NCBI RefSeq assembly: GCF_001693815.1 | Contig: NZ_MBQD01000027.1 | Coordinates: 62,001-126,000, forward strand | Length of the DNA: 64,000 bases | Source: Tessaracoccus lapidicaptus | GTDB lineage: Bacteria; Actinomycetota; Actinomycetes; Propionibacteriales; Propionibacteriaceae | Reading direction: 5' to 3' | Made by a program: the position numbers and the translations under genes | Part shown: positions 16,383 through 24,891 of the stretch, in pieces | How the letters are laid out: each line of letters starts with the position of its first letter | Position numbering within the stretch: the first letter of the stretch is position 1 | Notes under the pieces: model-generated | What the model was told of the DNA's origin: nothing | Databases searched by the model: none | What the model saw: the letters and a program-made list of their open reading frames with translations, nothing else

Positions 16383-17299
16383 GCGACACCCACGACCACA
16401 CCCACGCGAAGCCGGGGACCAACCGGACCAGGCTGGCGATCGCGTTCGGGATCACCGCCACCATCCTGATCGCCGAGGTCATCGGCGCATGGTGGACCAA
16501 CAGCCTCGCCCTCCTCGTCGACGCCGGGCACATGCTCACCGACGCCTCCGGCCTCCTGATGGCACTGATCGCCGCCACCCTGACCCTGCGGCCACCCACA
16601 CCAGAGCGGACCTGGGGATACCGACGAGCAGAGGTGCTTGCTGCCGGCGCCCAGTCCGCGATCCTCCTCGCCGTCGGGATCTACGCATTCATCGAGGGCG
16701 TCCGTCGGCTCTTCGACCCGGCAGAGGTCACCGCTGGCGGGCTGCTCGTGTTCGGGATCGTCGGACTCGTCGGCAACATCGTCGCCATGCTCGTCCTGGG
16801 CGCGGGCCGCGCCGCGAACCTCAACATGCGTGCCGCGTTCCTCGAAGTGGTCAACGACGCCCTCGGATCCGTGGCGGTCATTATCAGCGCGATCGTCATC
16901 TCGCTCACCGGATGGACCCGGATCGACGCCATCGCCGGGATGCTGATCGCCGCCCTGATCGTCCCCCGCGCGATCACGATCCTCAAGGAAGCCGGGGGGA
17001 TCCTGCTCGAATCCACCCCCAGAGGCCTGAAGCTCGACGACGTCCGCCGGCACATCCTTCAGGTCCCGCACGTGATCGGGGTGCACGACCTGCACGCCTC
17101 CACCATCGCCACCGGGCTACCGGTCCTCACCGCCCATGTCGTCGTCGACGAATCCTGCTTCACGCAGGGGCACGTCTCCCAGGAACTGCGGGACCTCCAG
17201 ACCTGCGTCGCCGAACACTTCGACGTCAGCGTCGAACACTCCACCTTCCAGATCGAAGCCCCCTCCCATAGCGCACTGGAACGCCACTCACACCACTGA
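16379..17299 (+). CDS. cation diffusion facilitator (CzcD/ZitB-like)
   Basis: A 306-residue CDF exporter with six membrane segments. The metal-site motifs H-x3-D are visible in LLVDAGHMLTDASGL (helix 2) and NDALGSVAVIISA (helix 5). A His-containing N-terminus (DTHDHTHAKPG) and a cytoplasmic C-terminal domain (RRHILQVPHVIGVHDLHA) complete the family plan. It exchanges cytoplasmic Zn/Cd/Co for protons. Overlap of 4 bases with the ATPase gene makes it the third member of the CmtR-controlled operon. Confidence 0.92.
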   Translation: MSDTHDHTHAKPGTNRTRLAIAFGITATILIAEVIGAWWTNSLALLVDAGHMLTDASGLLMALIAATLTLRPPTPERTWGYRRAEVLAAGAQSAILLAVGIYAFIEGVRRLFDPAEVTAGGLLVFGIVGLVGNIVAMLVLGAGRAANLNMRAAFLEVVNDALGSVAVIISAIVISLTGWTRIDAIAGMLIAALIVPRAITILKEAGGILLESTPRGLKLDDVRRHILQVPHVIGVHDLHASTIATGLPVLTAHVVVDESCFTQGHVSQELRDLQTCVAEHFDVSVEHSTFQIEAPSHSALERHSHH

Positions 17300-17442
17300 A
17301 ACAACGCTCATGGGAATCCGGTTGGCCCCGACGAAGGCTGGCAGTCGACGCCGTGAACACGGCGGAAGGACGTAGGATCGGGCATCGCACACCTCCCCGA
17401 GGGCGCCCATCCACCGCCGAGAAATCTCAAGGAAGGTCAGAC

Positions 17443-18036
17443 ATGAGACAGTCAGGGCGCCACCCCTCAGCCCGGTGGGTGAGTCACCTCGCCTTGGTCC
17501 TCACCGTGATGATCCTGACCGGTTGCTCAAGTGGATCGGGCCAGGCGGGAGTGTTTGACTCAGCAGGTTTTCAAGGAGGTGACGGTTCAGTGACCATTAT
17601 CCCTGCTGAGCAGCGGCGATCGGCCCCAGAGCTGGCCGGGGAAACCTTGGACGGTGCACCGCTGACCACTGCAGACTTCCCGGGCCAACTCCTGGTGCTC
17701 AACGTTTGGGGATCATGGTGCGCCCCCTGCCGGTCTGAAGCACCCGCCCTCGTCGAAGCGGCCGCCCAACTGCCGGGGGTGCAGTTCATCGGCATAAACA
17801 CCCGCGACCTCAACCCGGCCCCGGCGCAGGCGTTCGTTCGGGCCTTCGACATCCCCTACCCCAACATCTACGACCCCGACGGTGCGCTCCTGCTCGAGTT
17901 CGGGCAGCTTCCACCTAAGGCTATCCCCAGTACTTTGGTCATCGATTCTGAAGGGCGGGTCGCTGCACGGATACTCGGTGAGACCACCGCCTCGACGTTG
18001 GTCGGCATCATCGAAGACGTCACGGCGGCGGAATGA
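17443..18036 (+). CDS. TlpA/ResA-type thioredoxin-like lipoprotein
   Basis: A 197-residue membrane-anchored thiol-disulphide oxidoreductase. The signal ends in lipobox LTGC; the redoxin domain has WGSWCAPC (CxxC) and the cis-proline loop PPKAIPSTLVID. ATG 17443 follows GGAAGG. It receives electrons from the CcdA-type protein encoded next (4-base overlap) and reduces disulphides outside the membrane. In this island it likely keeps thiols of copper-exposed envelope proteins reduced; substrate is inferred. Confidence 0.9.
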   Translation: MRQSGRHPSARWVSHLALVLTVMILTGCSSGSGQAGVFDSAGFQGGDGSVTIIPAEQRRSAPELAGETLDGAPLTTADFPGQLLVLNVWGSWCAPCRSEAPALVEAAAQLPGVQFIGINTRDLNPAPAQAFVRAFDIPYPNIYDPDGALLLEFGQLPPKAIPSTLVIDSEGRVAARILGETTASTLVGIIEDVTAAE

Positions 18037-18785
18037 TCCCTCTCGAGTCCTGGGTAAGCCAAGCGATGTCATCGTCACTGCTCCTGGGGATCCCTGTCGC
18101 CATGCTCGCCGGTGTCATCTCTTTCGCCTCGCCCTGCGTCTTGCCCCTGCTCCCAGGCTACCTGTCGTTTGCCTCTGGTCTTGGGGCCCACGAGATCACT
18201 CAAGGAACCGGCAACCGACGACTCCTGCTCCTGGGAACCCTGGGATTCGTGCTCGGGTTCGCCGTCGTTTTCGTCCTCACAGGGGCCCTCCTGGGTGGCC
18301 TCGGAGCCGTCCTACTCACCTACGAGCGCATCATCACGATCGCTGCCGGAATCCTGATCATCCTGATGGGGCTGGGCTTCCTCGGCTGGATCCCCCTGCC
18401 CGCGCAGCGACGCCCGCAAACCGCCCGCGCCGGAGCCCTCGCCTCCCCCCTACTCGGGATAGCCTTCGGCCTCGGCTGGACCCCTTGCATCGGCCCCACC
18501 CTGTCTGTGGTTCTCACCCTCGCCCTCAACGAGGGCTCGGCCGCCCGTGGCGGGCTGCTGGCCTTCTGCTACGCAATCGGCCTTGGCCTGCCCTTCCTCG
18601 CCTTCGCGGCTTCGTTCACCACATTCGCTCCCCATTTCGAGTGGCTCAAGCGCCACCAACGCGCCCTGCAGCGTGCCGGTGGTGGGCTGCTCATTGTGGT
18701 TGGGATATCCATGGTCACCGGCCTGTGGGCCATCCTCGTTGCCTACCTGCGACAGTGGGCCTCAACATTCGGGACCATCCTGTGA
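18033..18785 (+). CDS. CcdA-family cytochrome c biogenesis / thiol transporter
   Basis: A 250-residue membrane protein of six segments. Redox cysteines sit in SFASPCVLPLLPGYLSF (helix 1) and LGWTPCIGPTLS (helix 4), the two positions used by CcdA to pass electrons from cytoplasmic thioredoxin to the outside. Overlap with the TlpA-like gene forms a two-gene relay. A second, divergent CcdA is encoded at 20042-21007. Confidence 0.92.
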   Translation: MIPLESWVSQAMSSSLLLGIPVAMLAGVISFASPCVLPLLPGYLSFASGLGAHEITQGTGNRRLLLLGTLGFVLGFAVVFVLTGALLGGLGAVLLTYERIITIAAGILIILMGLGFLGWIPLPAQRRPQTARAGALASPLLGIAFGLGWTPCIGPTLSVVLTLALNEGSAARGGLLAFCYAIGLGLPFLAFAASFTTFAPHFEWLKRHQRALQRAGGGLLIVVGISMVTGLWAILVAYLRQWASTFGTIL

Positions 18786-19424
18786 ACATGGGGCACCCGA
18801 AGGAAACCCTCATCACGTTGGCCAGCACCTCCGATCCCATGCTTCGGGCGCCGGCTCACCTCCGGAGCCACGGGCTGGTGATACCCCAACCCACATGGCC
18901 AGGACGGTGCTCACCGTGGTCAGGGGGTGACCGTGGCGATGCGAAGACGGCGCCCCAGCCACCAGGCCACCACACCGAAGACCGCGAATCCAGCGATGTT
19001 CCAGCTTGCTGCCTCGGCCCAGGGATCGATTTTACCCCGCGTAGCTCCGCCAGGAGGAGGTGAACATCGCGTCTGCACGGACCTCATCGAAGCGCTGGAA
19101 AAGGAATCGCCCAAATGAAAGAGTTCCTCAAGTGCTACCAGTGCGCTGACGCGTCCGACGACCGCTGGGCCCTGCTACTAGGAACTCGCAGCCCTGACGG
19201 CAGGAAGGGGACCGACTTGCCCGTCAACCCAGCTAGACACCTACAGGCACTTGCGCCGCCACACAGGGCTGGGACTGCCAGGCTGATGCCGGCCAGGCAT
19301 AGAGCCCTGATCGGGACACCAACGGCTGCCTCTCGATCAGCCAGCGGGCGAACTCACGTAGAGGTGCTCGCGAAAACTGGAGCGCACCACGCCCGCAGGG
19401 CTGATCCGGTGGACCCCCAAGGCA
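18786..19424. other. stretch without a convincing gene between two converging redox operons
   Basis: About 640 bases. A minus-strand frame ending at 18920 encodes one membrane-like helix (SWNIAGFAVFGVVAWWLGRR) without a credible start and may be a remnant of a small membrane protein. A plus-strand frame from 19115 has a weak ribosome site but low-complexity content and runs into the next gene. Neither is called. Confidence 0.4.
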
Positions 19425-20045
19425 TCACTGGAGGCGCGTGGTGACCTCGTCGAGGAGTTCCTTCGGGTCGAGCCACATGGAGGGGTAGTTGCCATTCCAG
19501 CGTTGGACGCCGTCGCCGTCGATGAGGACGAAGCCGTGGCCGGGCATCCCGGGGTGCATGCCCTTGTCGAGGACGTCGTACGCCTTCGACACGGTCCCGT
19601 CGTCGAGGAGATAGGGGGTGGTGACGCCGAACTGCTGCATGTCGGGCAGGATCTGCTCGGCGCTGTTCATGACGATGGGCAGCACCTCGATGCCCGCCTC
19701 GGCGAATCCGGGGTTCTTCTCGATCTCGGCCATCTGCATGGTGCAGGAGGCGCAGCCGGCGCCTTCGTTGAAATAGATCAGCACCGGGTTGGGTCGCAGG
19801 TCGCTGAGAGTGACGCTGGTGCCGGCTGTGGTGGTGAGGGTGAAGTCGGGTGCGAGGCGCTGGGTGTCGCCCTGCTCGGGGATGGCGGACCACAGCCCGT
19901 AACCGACGACGGCCACGACGATCACAGTGACCAGTGCGCCGATGATCCGGGTCCATGTGCGGCGCGTCTTGTCGCGCTGAGTCTCGGCCTCCTGGCGGGC
20001 TTTGAGTTGCTCGCGCCGTGAGGTTGCGGGGTTCGTGGGGGTCAT
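19425..20045 (-). CDS. membrane-anchored redoxin (TlpA/peroxiredoxin-like)
   Basis: A 206-residue protein: a basic cytoplasmic tail, one membrane anchor (IIGALVTVIVVAVVGYGLWS), then an extracytoplasmic redoxin domain (APDFTLTTTAGTSVTLSDL). The active site is GCASC instead of the usual WCxxC. The C-terminal loop GMPGHGFVLIDGDG carries the cis-proline region. It is the last gene of a leftward operon (glutaredoxin-like, CcdA-like, this gene), coupled by 4 bases to CcdA. Probably the external electron acceptor of that CcdA. Confidence 0.85.
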   Translation of the reverse strand: MTPTNPATSRREQLKARQEAETQRDKTRRTWTRIIGALVTVIVVAVVGYGLWSAIPEQGDTQRLAPDFTLTTTAGTSVTLSDLRPNPVLIYFNEGAGCASCTMQMAEIEKNPGFAEAGIEVLPIVMNSAEQILPDMQQFGVTTPYLLDDGTVSKAYDVLDKGMHPGMPGHGFVLIDGDGVQRWNGNYPSMWLDPKELLDEVTTRLQ

Positions 20046-21007
20046 CGTGGCTCCTGGGAGAGTGTCGTCGGAGTGCTGGCTCCTTCGGGCGCGGGGGTCG
20101 GTGCGAGTTGGGTGTCGCAGCAGTCATGGACGGCGGCGGTGGGCTTGGCGTGTCGGCGGTCGCGAAGGGTGGCGATGACGAACACGGCCACCAGTGCGAG
20201 CAGTGCCAGTCCGAGGACGGCCTCGGGGATAGGGGCGGTGATCGCGATCAGCCAGGCGAAGACCTCGGAGAGCCAGGCGCCCATGCCCACGAGAGGGGCG
20301 TCGGCGCCGGTCATCTCGGTGGCGCCGGCTTGGCCGATCACGAGGATGCCCATGATCACGAACCCGACGGCGACCAGCAGGTTGACGGTGTTGGTGGCCA
20401 GCGTGAAGCGGCCCAGGTTGATCCGGATGGGCTTGGCGCGGAGGCTGCGCATCCTTTCGGGCCGTTTGTCCCACAGCAGTGCCATCACGAACAGCGGGAT
20501 CACCATCCCGAACACGTAGGCCAGACCGAGCACCAGGCCGCCCACGGGCGAGCCGGACAGCGCCGACAGGGTCATCACGCCCGCCAGGACCGGCGCGCAG
20601 CAACTGGAGGCGATGCCGGAAAACACGCCGAGGCTGAAGAAGGTGGCAGTGTCACCGCGTGCGGTGTCAGGCGCCCGGAGGAACGACGGCATCGACCACA
20701 TCGCCCCCGACAACGCCAACAGGCCGAGTCCGATCATCAACAGGCCGCCGGCCCAGTAGAGAACCACGTGGTACTTGGCAATGGCGCCGGCGATCAGGCT
20801 GACGCCCATCGTGATGGGGACCAGAACGAGCGCGAGGCCGGCGGCGAACACGAAGGTCAGCGGGATCAGTCTCCAGCGGCGGTTCTTCGCGGCCGCGGCC
20901 AGGTAGCTGGGGGCGAGGAACACGATGCAGCACGGGGCGAACAGCGCCACCCCGCCGGCGAGGAATGCCGCCAGGATCCCGCCGGCGCTGAGCAGGTCGG
21001 CGCCCAT
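20042..21007 (-). CDS. CcdA/DsbD-family membrane protein, cysteine-rich variant
   Basis: A 321-residue membrane protein of about seven segments. Cysteines occur as pairs: LFAPCCIVFLAPSYL in helix 1 and IASSCCAPVLAGV in the matching helix 4, plus a C-terminal cytoplasmic HDCCD. The doubled cysteines differ from the single ones in the other CcdA of the window (18033). Overlaps or abuts both neighbours in the operon. A role in electron export or in metal/thiol transfer is likely; the extra cysteines could allow metal binding (inference). Confidence 0.85.
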   Translation of the reverse strand: MGADLLSAGGILAAFLAGGVALFAPCCIVFLAPSYLAAAAKNRRWRLIPLTFVFAAGLALVLVPITMGVSLIAGAIAKYHVVLYWAGGLLMIGLGLLALSGAMWSMPSFLRAPDTARGDTATFFSLGVFSGIASSCCAPVLAGVMTLSALSGSPVGGLVLGLAYVFGMVIPLFVMALLWDKRPERMRSLRAKPIRINLGRFTLATNTVNLLVAVGFVIMGILVIGQAGATEMTGADAPLVGMGAWLSEVFAWLIAITAPIPEAVLGLALLALVAVFVIATLRDRRHAKPTAAVHDCCDTQLAPTPAPEGASTPTTLSQEPR

Positions 21008-21309
21008 CAGCGGGCACCGAGGCGGTCGACGAGCCGAGCGAGTTTGCCGCGCGGAATGCGGCCGGCGTGGAAATAGCTGCCCTCCACCAGCGTCAGCGGG
21101 AAGCTCCCAGGCCGGTGCTCGGCGATCAGTGCCTGACCTCGCGGGGACTCCGCCTCCACCGTCGTGAGCCGCAGCAGTCCTGCGCGGTCCAGGGAGTGGA
21201 GGCGCTGGTGGGCGTCGTCGCAGAAGTGGCAGGCCGGGGTGGTGACCAGGGTGACGTCCACCACATCGGTGGGGGCGGCCGCCAAGGCAGGTGCCGGGAT
21301 CTTGTTCAC
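21007..21309 (-). CDS. glutaredoxin-like thiol oxidoreductase
   Basis: A 100-residue protein with a thioredoxin-fold active site TPACHFCDDAHQRL (CxxC), a cis-proline region (GSFPLTLVEG) and the short length typical of glutaredoxin/NrdH-like proteins. GTG 21309 with AGGA upstream is used. No signal peptide, so cytoplasmic. First gene of the operon with the CcdA-like protein, hence a possible cytoplasmic electron donor. A tandem CTTGAC box lies 45 bases upstream. Confidence 0.85.
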   Translation of the reverse strand: MNKIPAPALAAAPTDVVDVTLVTTPACHFCDDAHQRLHSLDRAGLLRLTTVEAESPRGQALIAEHRPGSFPLTLVEGSYFHAGRIPRGKLARLVDRLGAR

Positions 21310-21353
21310 CCTTCCATCCTCAACCCTGTAGATCAGGGAACGGTTCAGGCGGG

Positions 21354-21370
21354 GTCAAGGTTCGGCCAAG
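21354..21370 (-). promoter_or_regulatory. tandem CTTGAC box upstream of the glutaredoxin-CcdA-redoxin operon
   Basis: Minus-strand reading CTTGGC CGAAC CTTGAC, 11-bp period. It lies between this operon and the divergent two-component system 2 (start 21433), so it may serve both. Confidence 0.65.
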
Positions 21371-21432
21371 AACACTCCCCCAGCACCGTGAGGGGGGTGG
21401 GGTGGCGGGCGGGGAGTGTCAATAATGGCTGT

Positions 21433-22140
21433 ATGGCTGAGCCCCGCAGGTCGAGTGTGTTGGTGATCGACGACGAGCGCCCGCTGGCAGGGATCGTCGC
21501 CTCCTACCTCAACAAGGCAGGCTTCGACACCGCCCTGGCCTACACCGGCCCGGACGGCGTCTCCTCGGCGCAAGACCTGGACCCCGACGTCATCATCCTT
21601 GACCTGGGCCTACCCGGCATCGACGGCATCGAGGTGTGCCGCCAGATCCGGCTGTTCTCCGACTGCTACATCCTGATGCTGACCGCCCGGGCCGACGAGG
21701 TCGACAAACTGATCGGCTTGTCGGTGGGCGCCGACGACTACCTGACCAAACCGTTCAGCCCCCGCGAGCTCATCGCCCGCGTCAACACCGTGCTGAGACG
21801 CCCGCGCCGCCAGACCCACGTCGCACAACTGACCGCGCCGCGCGAGTTCGGGCGGCTGCAGGTGGACGCGGAGGGCCGCGACGTGTGGGTCGACGACCAG
21901 CAGGTGGGGCTCACCCGCACCGAGTTCGACATCCTCGACGCACTCTCAGCCCGACCCAACGTGGCGCTGAGCAGGCGGCAGATCATCGACGCGGTGTGGG
22001 GCCCGGGCTGGGCCGGCGACGACCACGTCGTCGACGTCCATGTGGCAAATCTCCGCAAGAAGCTCGACGACCCGCCCGCGGAACCGCGCTACATCCTCAC
22101 CGTCCGCGGAGTCGGATACCGGATGGGACCAGGGCGATGA
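21433..22140 (+). CDS. OmpR-family response regulator (system 2)
   Basis: A 235-residue regulator with receiver signature VIDDERP, phospho-acceptor Asp57 (IILDLGLPGIDG), Lys in YLTKPF, and a winged-helix output domain (LTRTEFDILDALSA; HVANLRKKLDD; VRGVGYRMGPG). It is strikingly similar in order and wording to the regulator at 10483, so the two are paralogues. ATG 21433 has no clear ribosome site and AATAAT lies just upstream, suggesting a leaderless transcript. Coupled by ATGA to its kinase. Confidence 0.92.
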   Translation: MAEPRRSSVLVIDDERPLAGIVASYLNKAGFDTALAYTGPDGVSSAQDLDPDVIILDLGLPGIDGIEVCRQIRLFSDCYILMLTARADEVDKLIGLSVGADDYLTKPFSPRELIARVNTVLRRPRRQTHVAQLTAPREFGRLQVDAEGRDVWVDDQQVGLTRTEFDILDALSARPNVALSRRQIIDAVWGPGWAGDDHVVDVHVANLRKKLDDPPAEPRYILTVRGVGYRMGPGR

Positions 22141-23276
22141 CCAGGCTGCGCGGTCTCGTGGGCCGGATGCGGTGGGGCACCCGCACCTTCCTCACCCAGG
22201 CCCTGGTGGTGGCAGTCGGCGTGATCACCGCCGCCCTGGTCGCTGTGGTGGTCGGGCCCCCACTGTTCCACGAACACCTGCAACAACTCGGTCACGCGAA
22301 CGGAACTGCCGAGATGGGGCATGTGGAGCAGGCGTTCCTCGACGCTGGCGTCAGATCGTTGGGCATCGGACTGGTGGTGGCGCTCACGCTGGCTATCGGC
22401 CTGGCCTGGATCGAGACCAGGCGGCTGCGCCGCCCACTGGAACAACTGACCGCAGCCGCCGCCCAGCTCGAGGCAGGCGACTACACCGCCCGCGTCCCCC
22501 AGAGTGGAACAAGTCCCGAGTTCACGGCCGTCGCCGACGCGTTCAACGACATGGCCAGCCGCCTGGATTCCACCGAGACCAGCCGACGGCGGCTGCTCTC
22601 CGACGTGGCGCACGAGCTTCGCACCCCTCTCGCAACCCTGACCGCTGAGCTGGAGGCCGTCATCGACGACGTGGTCCCCTGGGACCACGACAGCCAACAG
22701 CTGCTCACCCTCCAGGCCGCCCGGCTCAAGAAGATCGCTTCCGACCTGGACGACGTGTCCCGCGCCGAGGAACGCCGATTCACCCTCGACACCCAAACCC
22801 AGGCGGTGTGGGACCTCATCGAGCCCGCCGTCGCCTCCGTCGCCACCCGATACCAGGCCAAGGGAGTCACGTTGTCTGCGGACTCCGACCCGGGCTTCGT
22901 CGCAGCGGATCCGCAGCGGGTGGGACAGATCCTGGGCAACCTCCTCGACAACGCGCTGCGGCACACCCCCATCGGGGGGATCGTGCGCCTCAGCGCGCGC
23001 GAGTCCAGGGATGAGGTGGTGATCATGGTCACCGACACCGGCGATGGCCTCACCCCGGAGCAGCTCTCGAAGGTGTTCGACCGGTTCTACCGCGCTGACA
23101 CGGCACGGGCCCGCGATGCGGGCGGTTCCGGGATCGGGCTGACCATCGCCCGCAGCCTCGCCCTGGCTCACGGCGGCTCACTGACAGCCGCCAGCCCCGG
23201 CCCCGGACACGGCTCGATCTTCACCCTGCACCTGCCCACCGCGCCAGCACCTGAGCGGGTCTTGATCGATTCTTGA
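22137..23276 (+). CDS. sensor histidine kinase (system 2)
   Basis: A 379-residue membrane kinase: two membrane segments (FLTQALVVAVGVITAALVAV and LGIGLVVALTLAIGLAWI) around a short loop containing HEHLQQLGHANGTAEMGHVE, a His/Met/Glu-rich sequence that could bind metal. Then HAMP, H-box LLSDVAHELRTPLAT (His159), N-box DNALRHTPIGG, G-boxes DTGDGL and GSGIGLTIARSLALAHGG. The system-1 kinase has a shorter, metal-ligand-poor loop. Its last bases overlap a tandem CTTGAC box for the next gene. Confidence 0.92.
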   Translation: MTRLRGLVGRMRWGTRTFLTQALVVAVGVITAALVAVVVGPPLFHEHLQQLGHANGTAEMGHVEQAFLDAGVRSLGIGLVVALTLAIGLAWIETRRLRRPLEQLTAAAAQLEAGDYTARVPQSGTSPEFTAVADAFNDMASRLDSTETSRRRLLSDVAHELRTPLATLTAELEAVIDDVVPWDHDSQQLLTLQAARLKKIASDLDDVSRAEERRFTLDTQTQAVWDLIEPAVASVATRYQAKGVTLSADSDPGFVAADPQRVGQILGNLLDNALRHTPIGGIVRLSARESRDEVVIMVTDTGDGLTPEQLSKVFDRFYRADTARARDAGGSGIGLTIARSLALAHGGSLTAASPGPGHGSIFTLHLPTAPAPERVLIDS

Positions 23277-23277
23277 C
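23261..23277 (+). promoter_or_regulatory. tandem CTTGAC box upstream of the DUF305 gene
   Basis: CTTGAT CGATT CTTGAC, 11-bp period, overlapping the end of the kinase gene and lying about 88 bases before the DUF305 start. Confidence 0.65.
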
Positions 23278-23364
23278 CTTACACGGGTTGGCTCTTGAGC
23301 TGATCGTTCATAGCCTCGACGTTAGGACCGGCGGCCCCCGTCGGCCAGGAATGGAGCATCTTTC

Positions 23365-24018
23365 ATGACACGCACTAAGCGGATCACTGCCACTTTGGCG
23401 GGGCTGGTCCTGACGGCCACCCTGGCGGCCTGCGCGGACCAGGGCGCCACTCCCCCGACGGCGACCACCTCCCCGACAGGCAGCACCTCCGCCACGGCCA
23501 CTGAGTCCGAGTCGGCGTCGGCGAGCGCCTCATCTGAGGTGGCCGCCGAGCACAACGACCAGGACACCACGTTCGCGCAGATGATGATCATCCATCACGA
23601 GGGCGCCATCGAAATGTCCCAGCTGGCGATCGAACGCGCCGAAACACCCGAGGTCGTGGCCCTCGCGGAGCGCATCGCCGAGGCACAAGGCCCTGAGATC
23701 GAGGAGATGACCGCCTGGCTCAGCGCCTGGGGTGAAGACGTCTCCCCCGGTGGGCATGGCGGTATGGACATGGGCGGGATGGACATGAACGGCATGAGCC
23801 AGGAGGAGATGATGACCCAACTCGACGGCATGTCCGGCGCCGACTTTGATCAGGCGTTCCTCGAGGCCATGATCGCCCACCACGAGGGTGCGATCGGGAT
23901 GGCCGAGCAGCAGCTGGCCGAGGGCCAGAACCCCGACGCGGTGGCGCTGGCGGAGAAGATCATCGCCGACCAGCAGACTGAGATCACCGAGATGCAGGAG
24001 ATGCTCACCAGCCTCTGA
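23365..24018 (+). CDS. DUF305 (CopM-like) lipoprotein
   Basis: A 217-residue lipoprotein (lipobox LAAC, then an acidic Ser/Thr linker). The DUF305 four-helix fold appears as two repeats with paired histidines, FAQMMIIHHEGAIEMSQLAI and FLEAMIAHHEGAIGMAEQQL. Between them is a Met/Gly/His-rich loop (GGHGGMDMGGMDMNG). DUF305 proteins such as CopM bind Cu(I) outside the cytoplasm. A tandem box upstream and a strong terminator downstream make it a single-gene unit. Confidence 0.9.
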   Translation: MTRTKRITATLAGLVLTATLAACADQGATPPTATTSPTGSTSATATESESASASASSEVAAEHNDQDTTFAQMMIIHHEGAIEMSQLAIERAETPEVVALAERIAEAQGPEIEEMTAWLSAWGEDVSPGGHGGMDMGGMDMNGMSQEEMMTQLDGMSGADFDQAFLEAMIAHHEGAIGMAEQQLAEGQNPDAVALAEKIIADQQTEITEMQEMLTSL

Positions 24019-24043
24019 CCAACCCAGGCGTGCAAGCGATGAG

Positions 24044-24076
24044 GCGCCCGTCCAGCCGTTGTGGCTGGGCGGGCGC
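24044..24076 (+). terminator. terminator after the DUF305 gene
   Basis: A 14-bp G/C-rich stem (GCGCCCGTCCAGCC against GGCTGGGCGGGCGC, one wobble) with a 5-base loop and a TTCGTCGGTTGT tail, 26 bases after the stop. Confidence 0.7.
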
Positions 24077-24118
24077 TTCGTCGGTTGTCCTGGTTGGCGA
24101 ACGCCGTACCTGGCGGGG

Positions 24119-24409
24119 TTAGGCGGCTGGGTTGCTGGCGAGATGCTCGGCGTCGAAGAGGTCCTGGCAACGTCGGCAGCAGAAGTAGAACCGCTGGCCT
24201 TCGACGTCGCGGAACAGTCCCGCCGCCTCCGCGGTGGACTTCAGCGTGCTGGTCCCGCGGACCGTGCAGGTGACCAGCTCGTCGCCTGGGCCCGCCACAA
24301 CGTCATGTTGACAGTGATGGCCCCCACCCTGACCGCCGCCGGCGTGACCGCCGCAGCAGCCTCCCTCCTGCTGGTTCCCGTGCTGGTGTCCATGCTCGTG
24401 ATTGCACAT
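24119..24409 (-). CDS. His/Cys-rich YHS-like metal-binding protein
   Basis: A 96-residue protein. The first 35 residues are rich in His, Cys and Gly (CNHEHGHQHGNQQ and GGCCGGHAGG). The rest resembles a YHS/TRASH metal-binding fold: VTCTVRGTSTLKSTAE ... GQRFYFCCRRCQDLFDA. No signal peptide, so probably a cytoplasmic metallochaperone or metal buffer. Third gene of a leftward unit with the Lgt paralogue and a membrane protein. AAAGGA is about 10 bases before ATG. Confidence 0.8.
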   Translation of the reverse strand: MCNHEHGHQHGNQQEGGCCGGHAGGGQGGGHHCQHDVVAGPGDELVTCTVRGTSTLKSTAEAAGLFRDVEGQRFYFCCRRCQDLFDAEHLASNPAA

Positions 24410-24444
24410 GTGCTTGGTTTCCTTTCATTTCATTGTGGTGTTGA

Positions 24445-24891
24445 TCATCGGGTGGGCGAGGCGCTGTGGTGCCCCTCGTGGTCTTCGGCGCCGGTCGTGC
24501 TGGCGGAAGCGGCCGGTGTGGGGGTGTCTTGTTCGCTGGAGGTGGCGGGGTTGAACAGTGGCCCGATCACGAAGGCGGACAGGGCGAACAGGCCGGTGAA
24601 CACCGCTATGCCAATCGCAGGGGCCTTCCAGGTGCTGAACCGGCGATGCAGCCGTCGCAGCAGGGGGATGCTCAACGCCAACCCGACCACGTAGAGCAGC
24701 GTGTTGCCGAGGAATCCCGTCAGGAGCGCGGCCCCGGCCAGGAACCCGATGTGGTGCATCACGTGCGGCGCCAGGCCCATCAACGCACCGAGGGTGGCCC
24801 GTGTGCCGGCCCAGAGCGCACCCCAGAAGCCGCGACGCCCCCCTGTCACGCCTGGGGTGGTATCGGTGATCGTGTCCATCGCGCCGCTCAC
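24445..24891 (-). CDS. membrane protein with His-rich tail, unknown family
   Basis: A 148-residue protein with about three membrane segments. The first holds the possible metal ligands LAPHVMHHIGFLAGAALLTG; the second is NTLLYVVGLALSIPLLRRL; the third AIGIAVFTGLFALSAFVIGP. The C-terminal tail ends in EDHEGHHSAS. GTG 24891 overlaps the lgt-like stop by 4 bases; ATG 24879 is an alternative. No family is recognised. The His/Met motif in the membrane and the neighbours suggest a role in metal transport or sensing (inference). Confidence 0.7.
   Translation of the reverse strand: MSGAMDTITDTTPGVTGGRRGFWGALWAGTRATLGALMGLAPHVMHHIGFLAGAALLTGFLGNTLLYVVGLALSIPLLRRLHRRFSTWKAPAIGIAVFTGLFALSAFVIGPLFNPATSSEQDTPTPAASASTTGAEDHEGHHSASPTR

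Noticed and set aside
19115-19444. Plus-strand frame of 109 codons before the redoxin operon end
   Set aside because: Composition changes to Ala/Arg-rich noise after 40 residues and it runs into the 3' end of a real gene.
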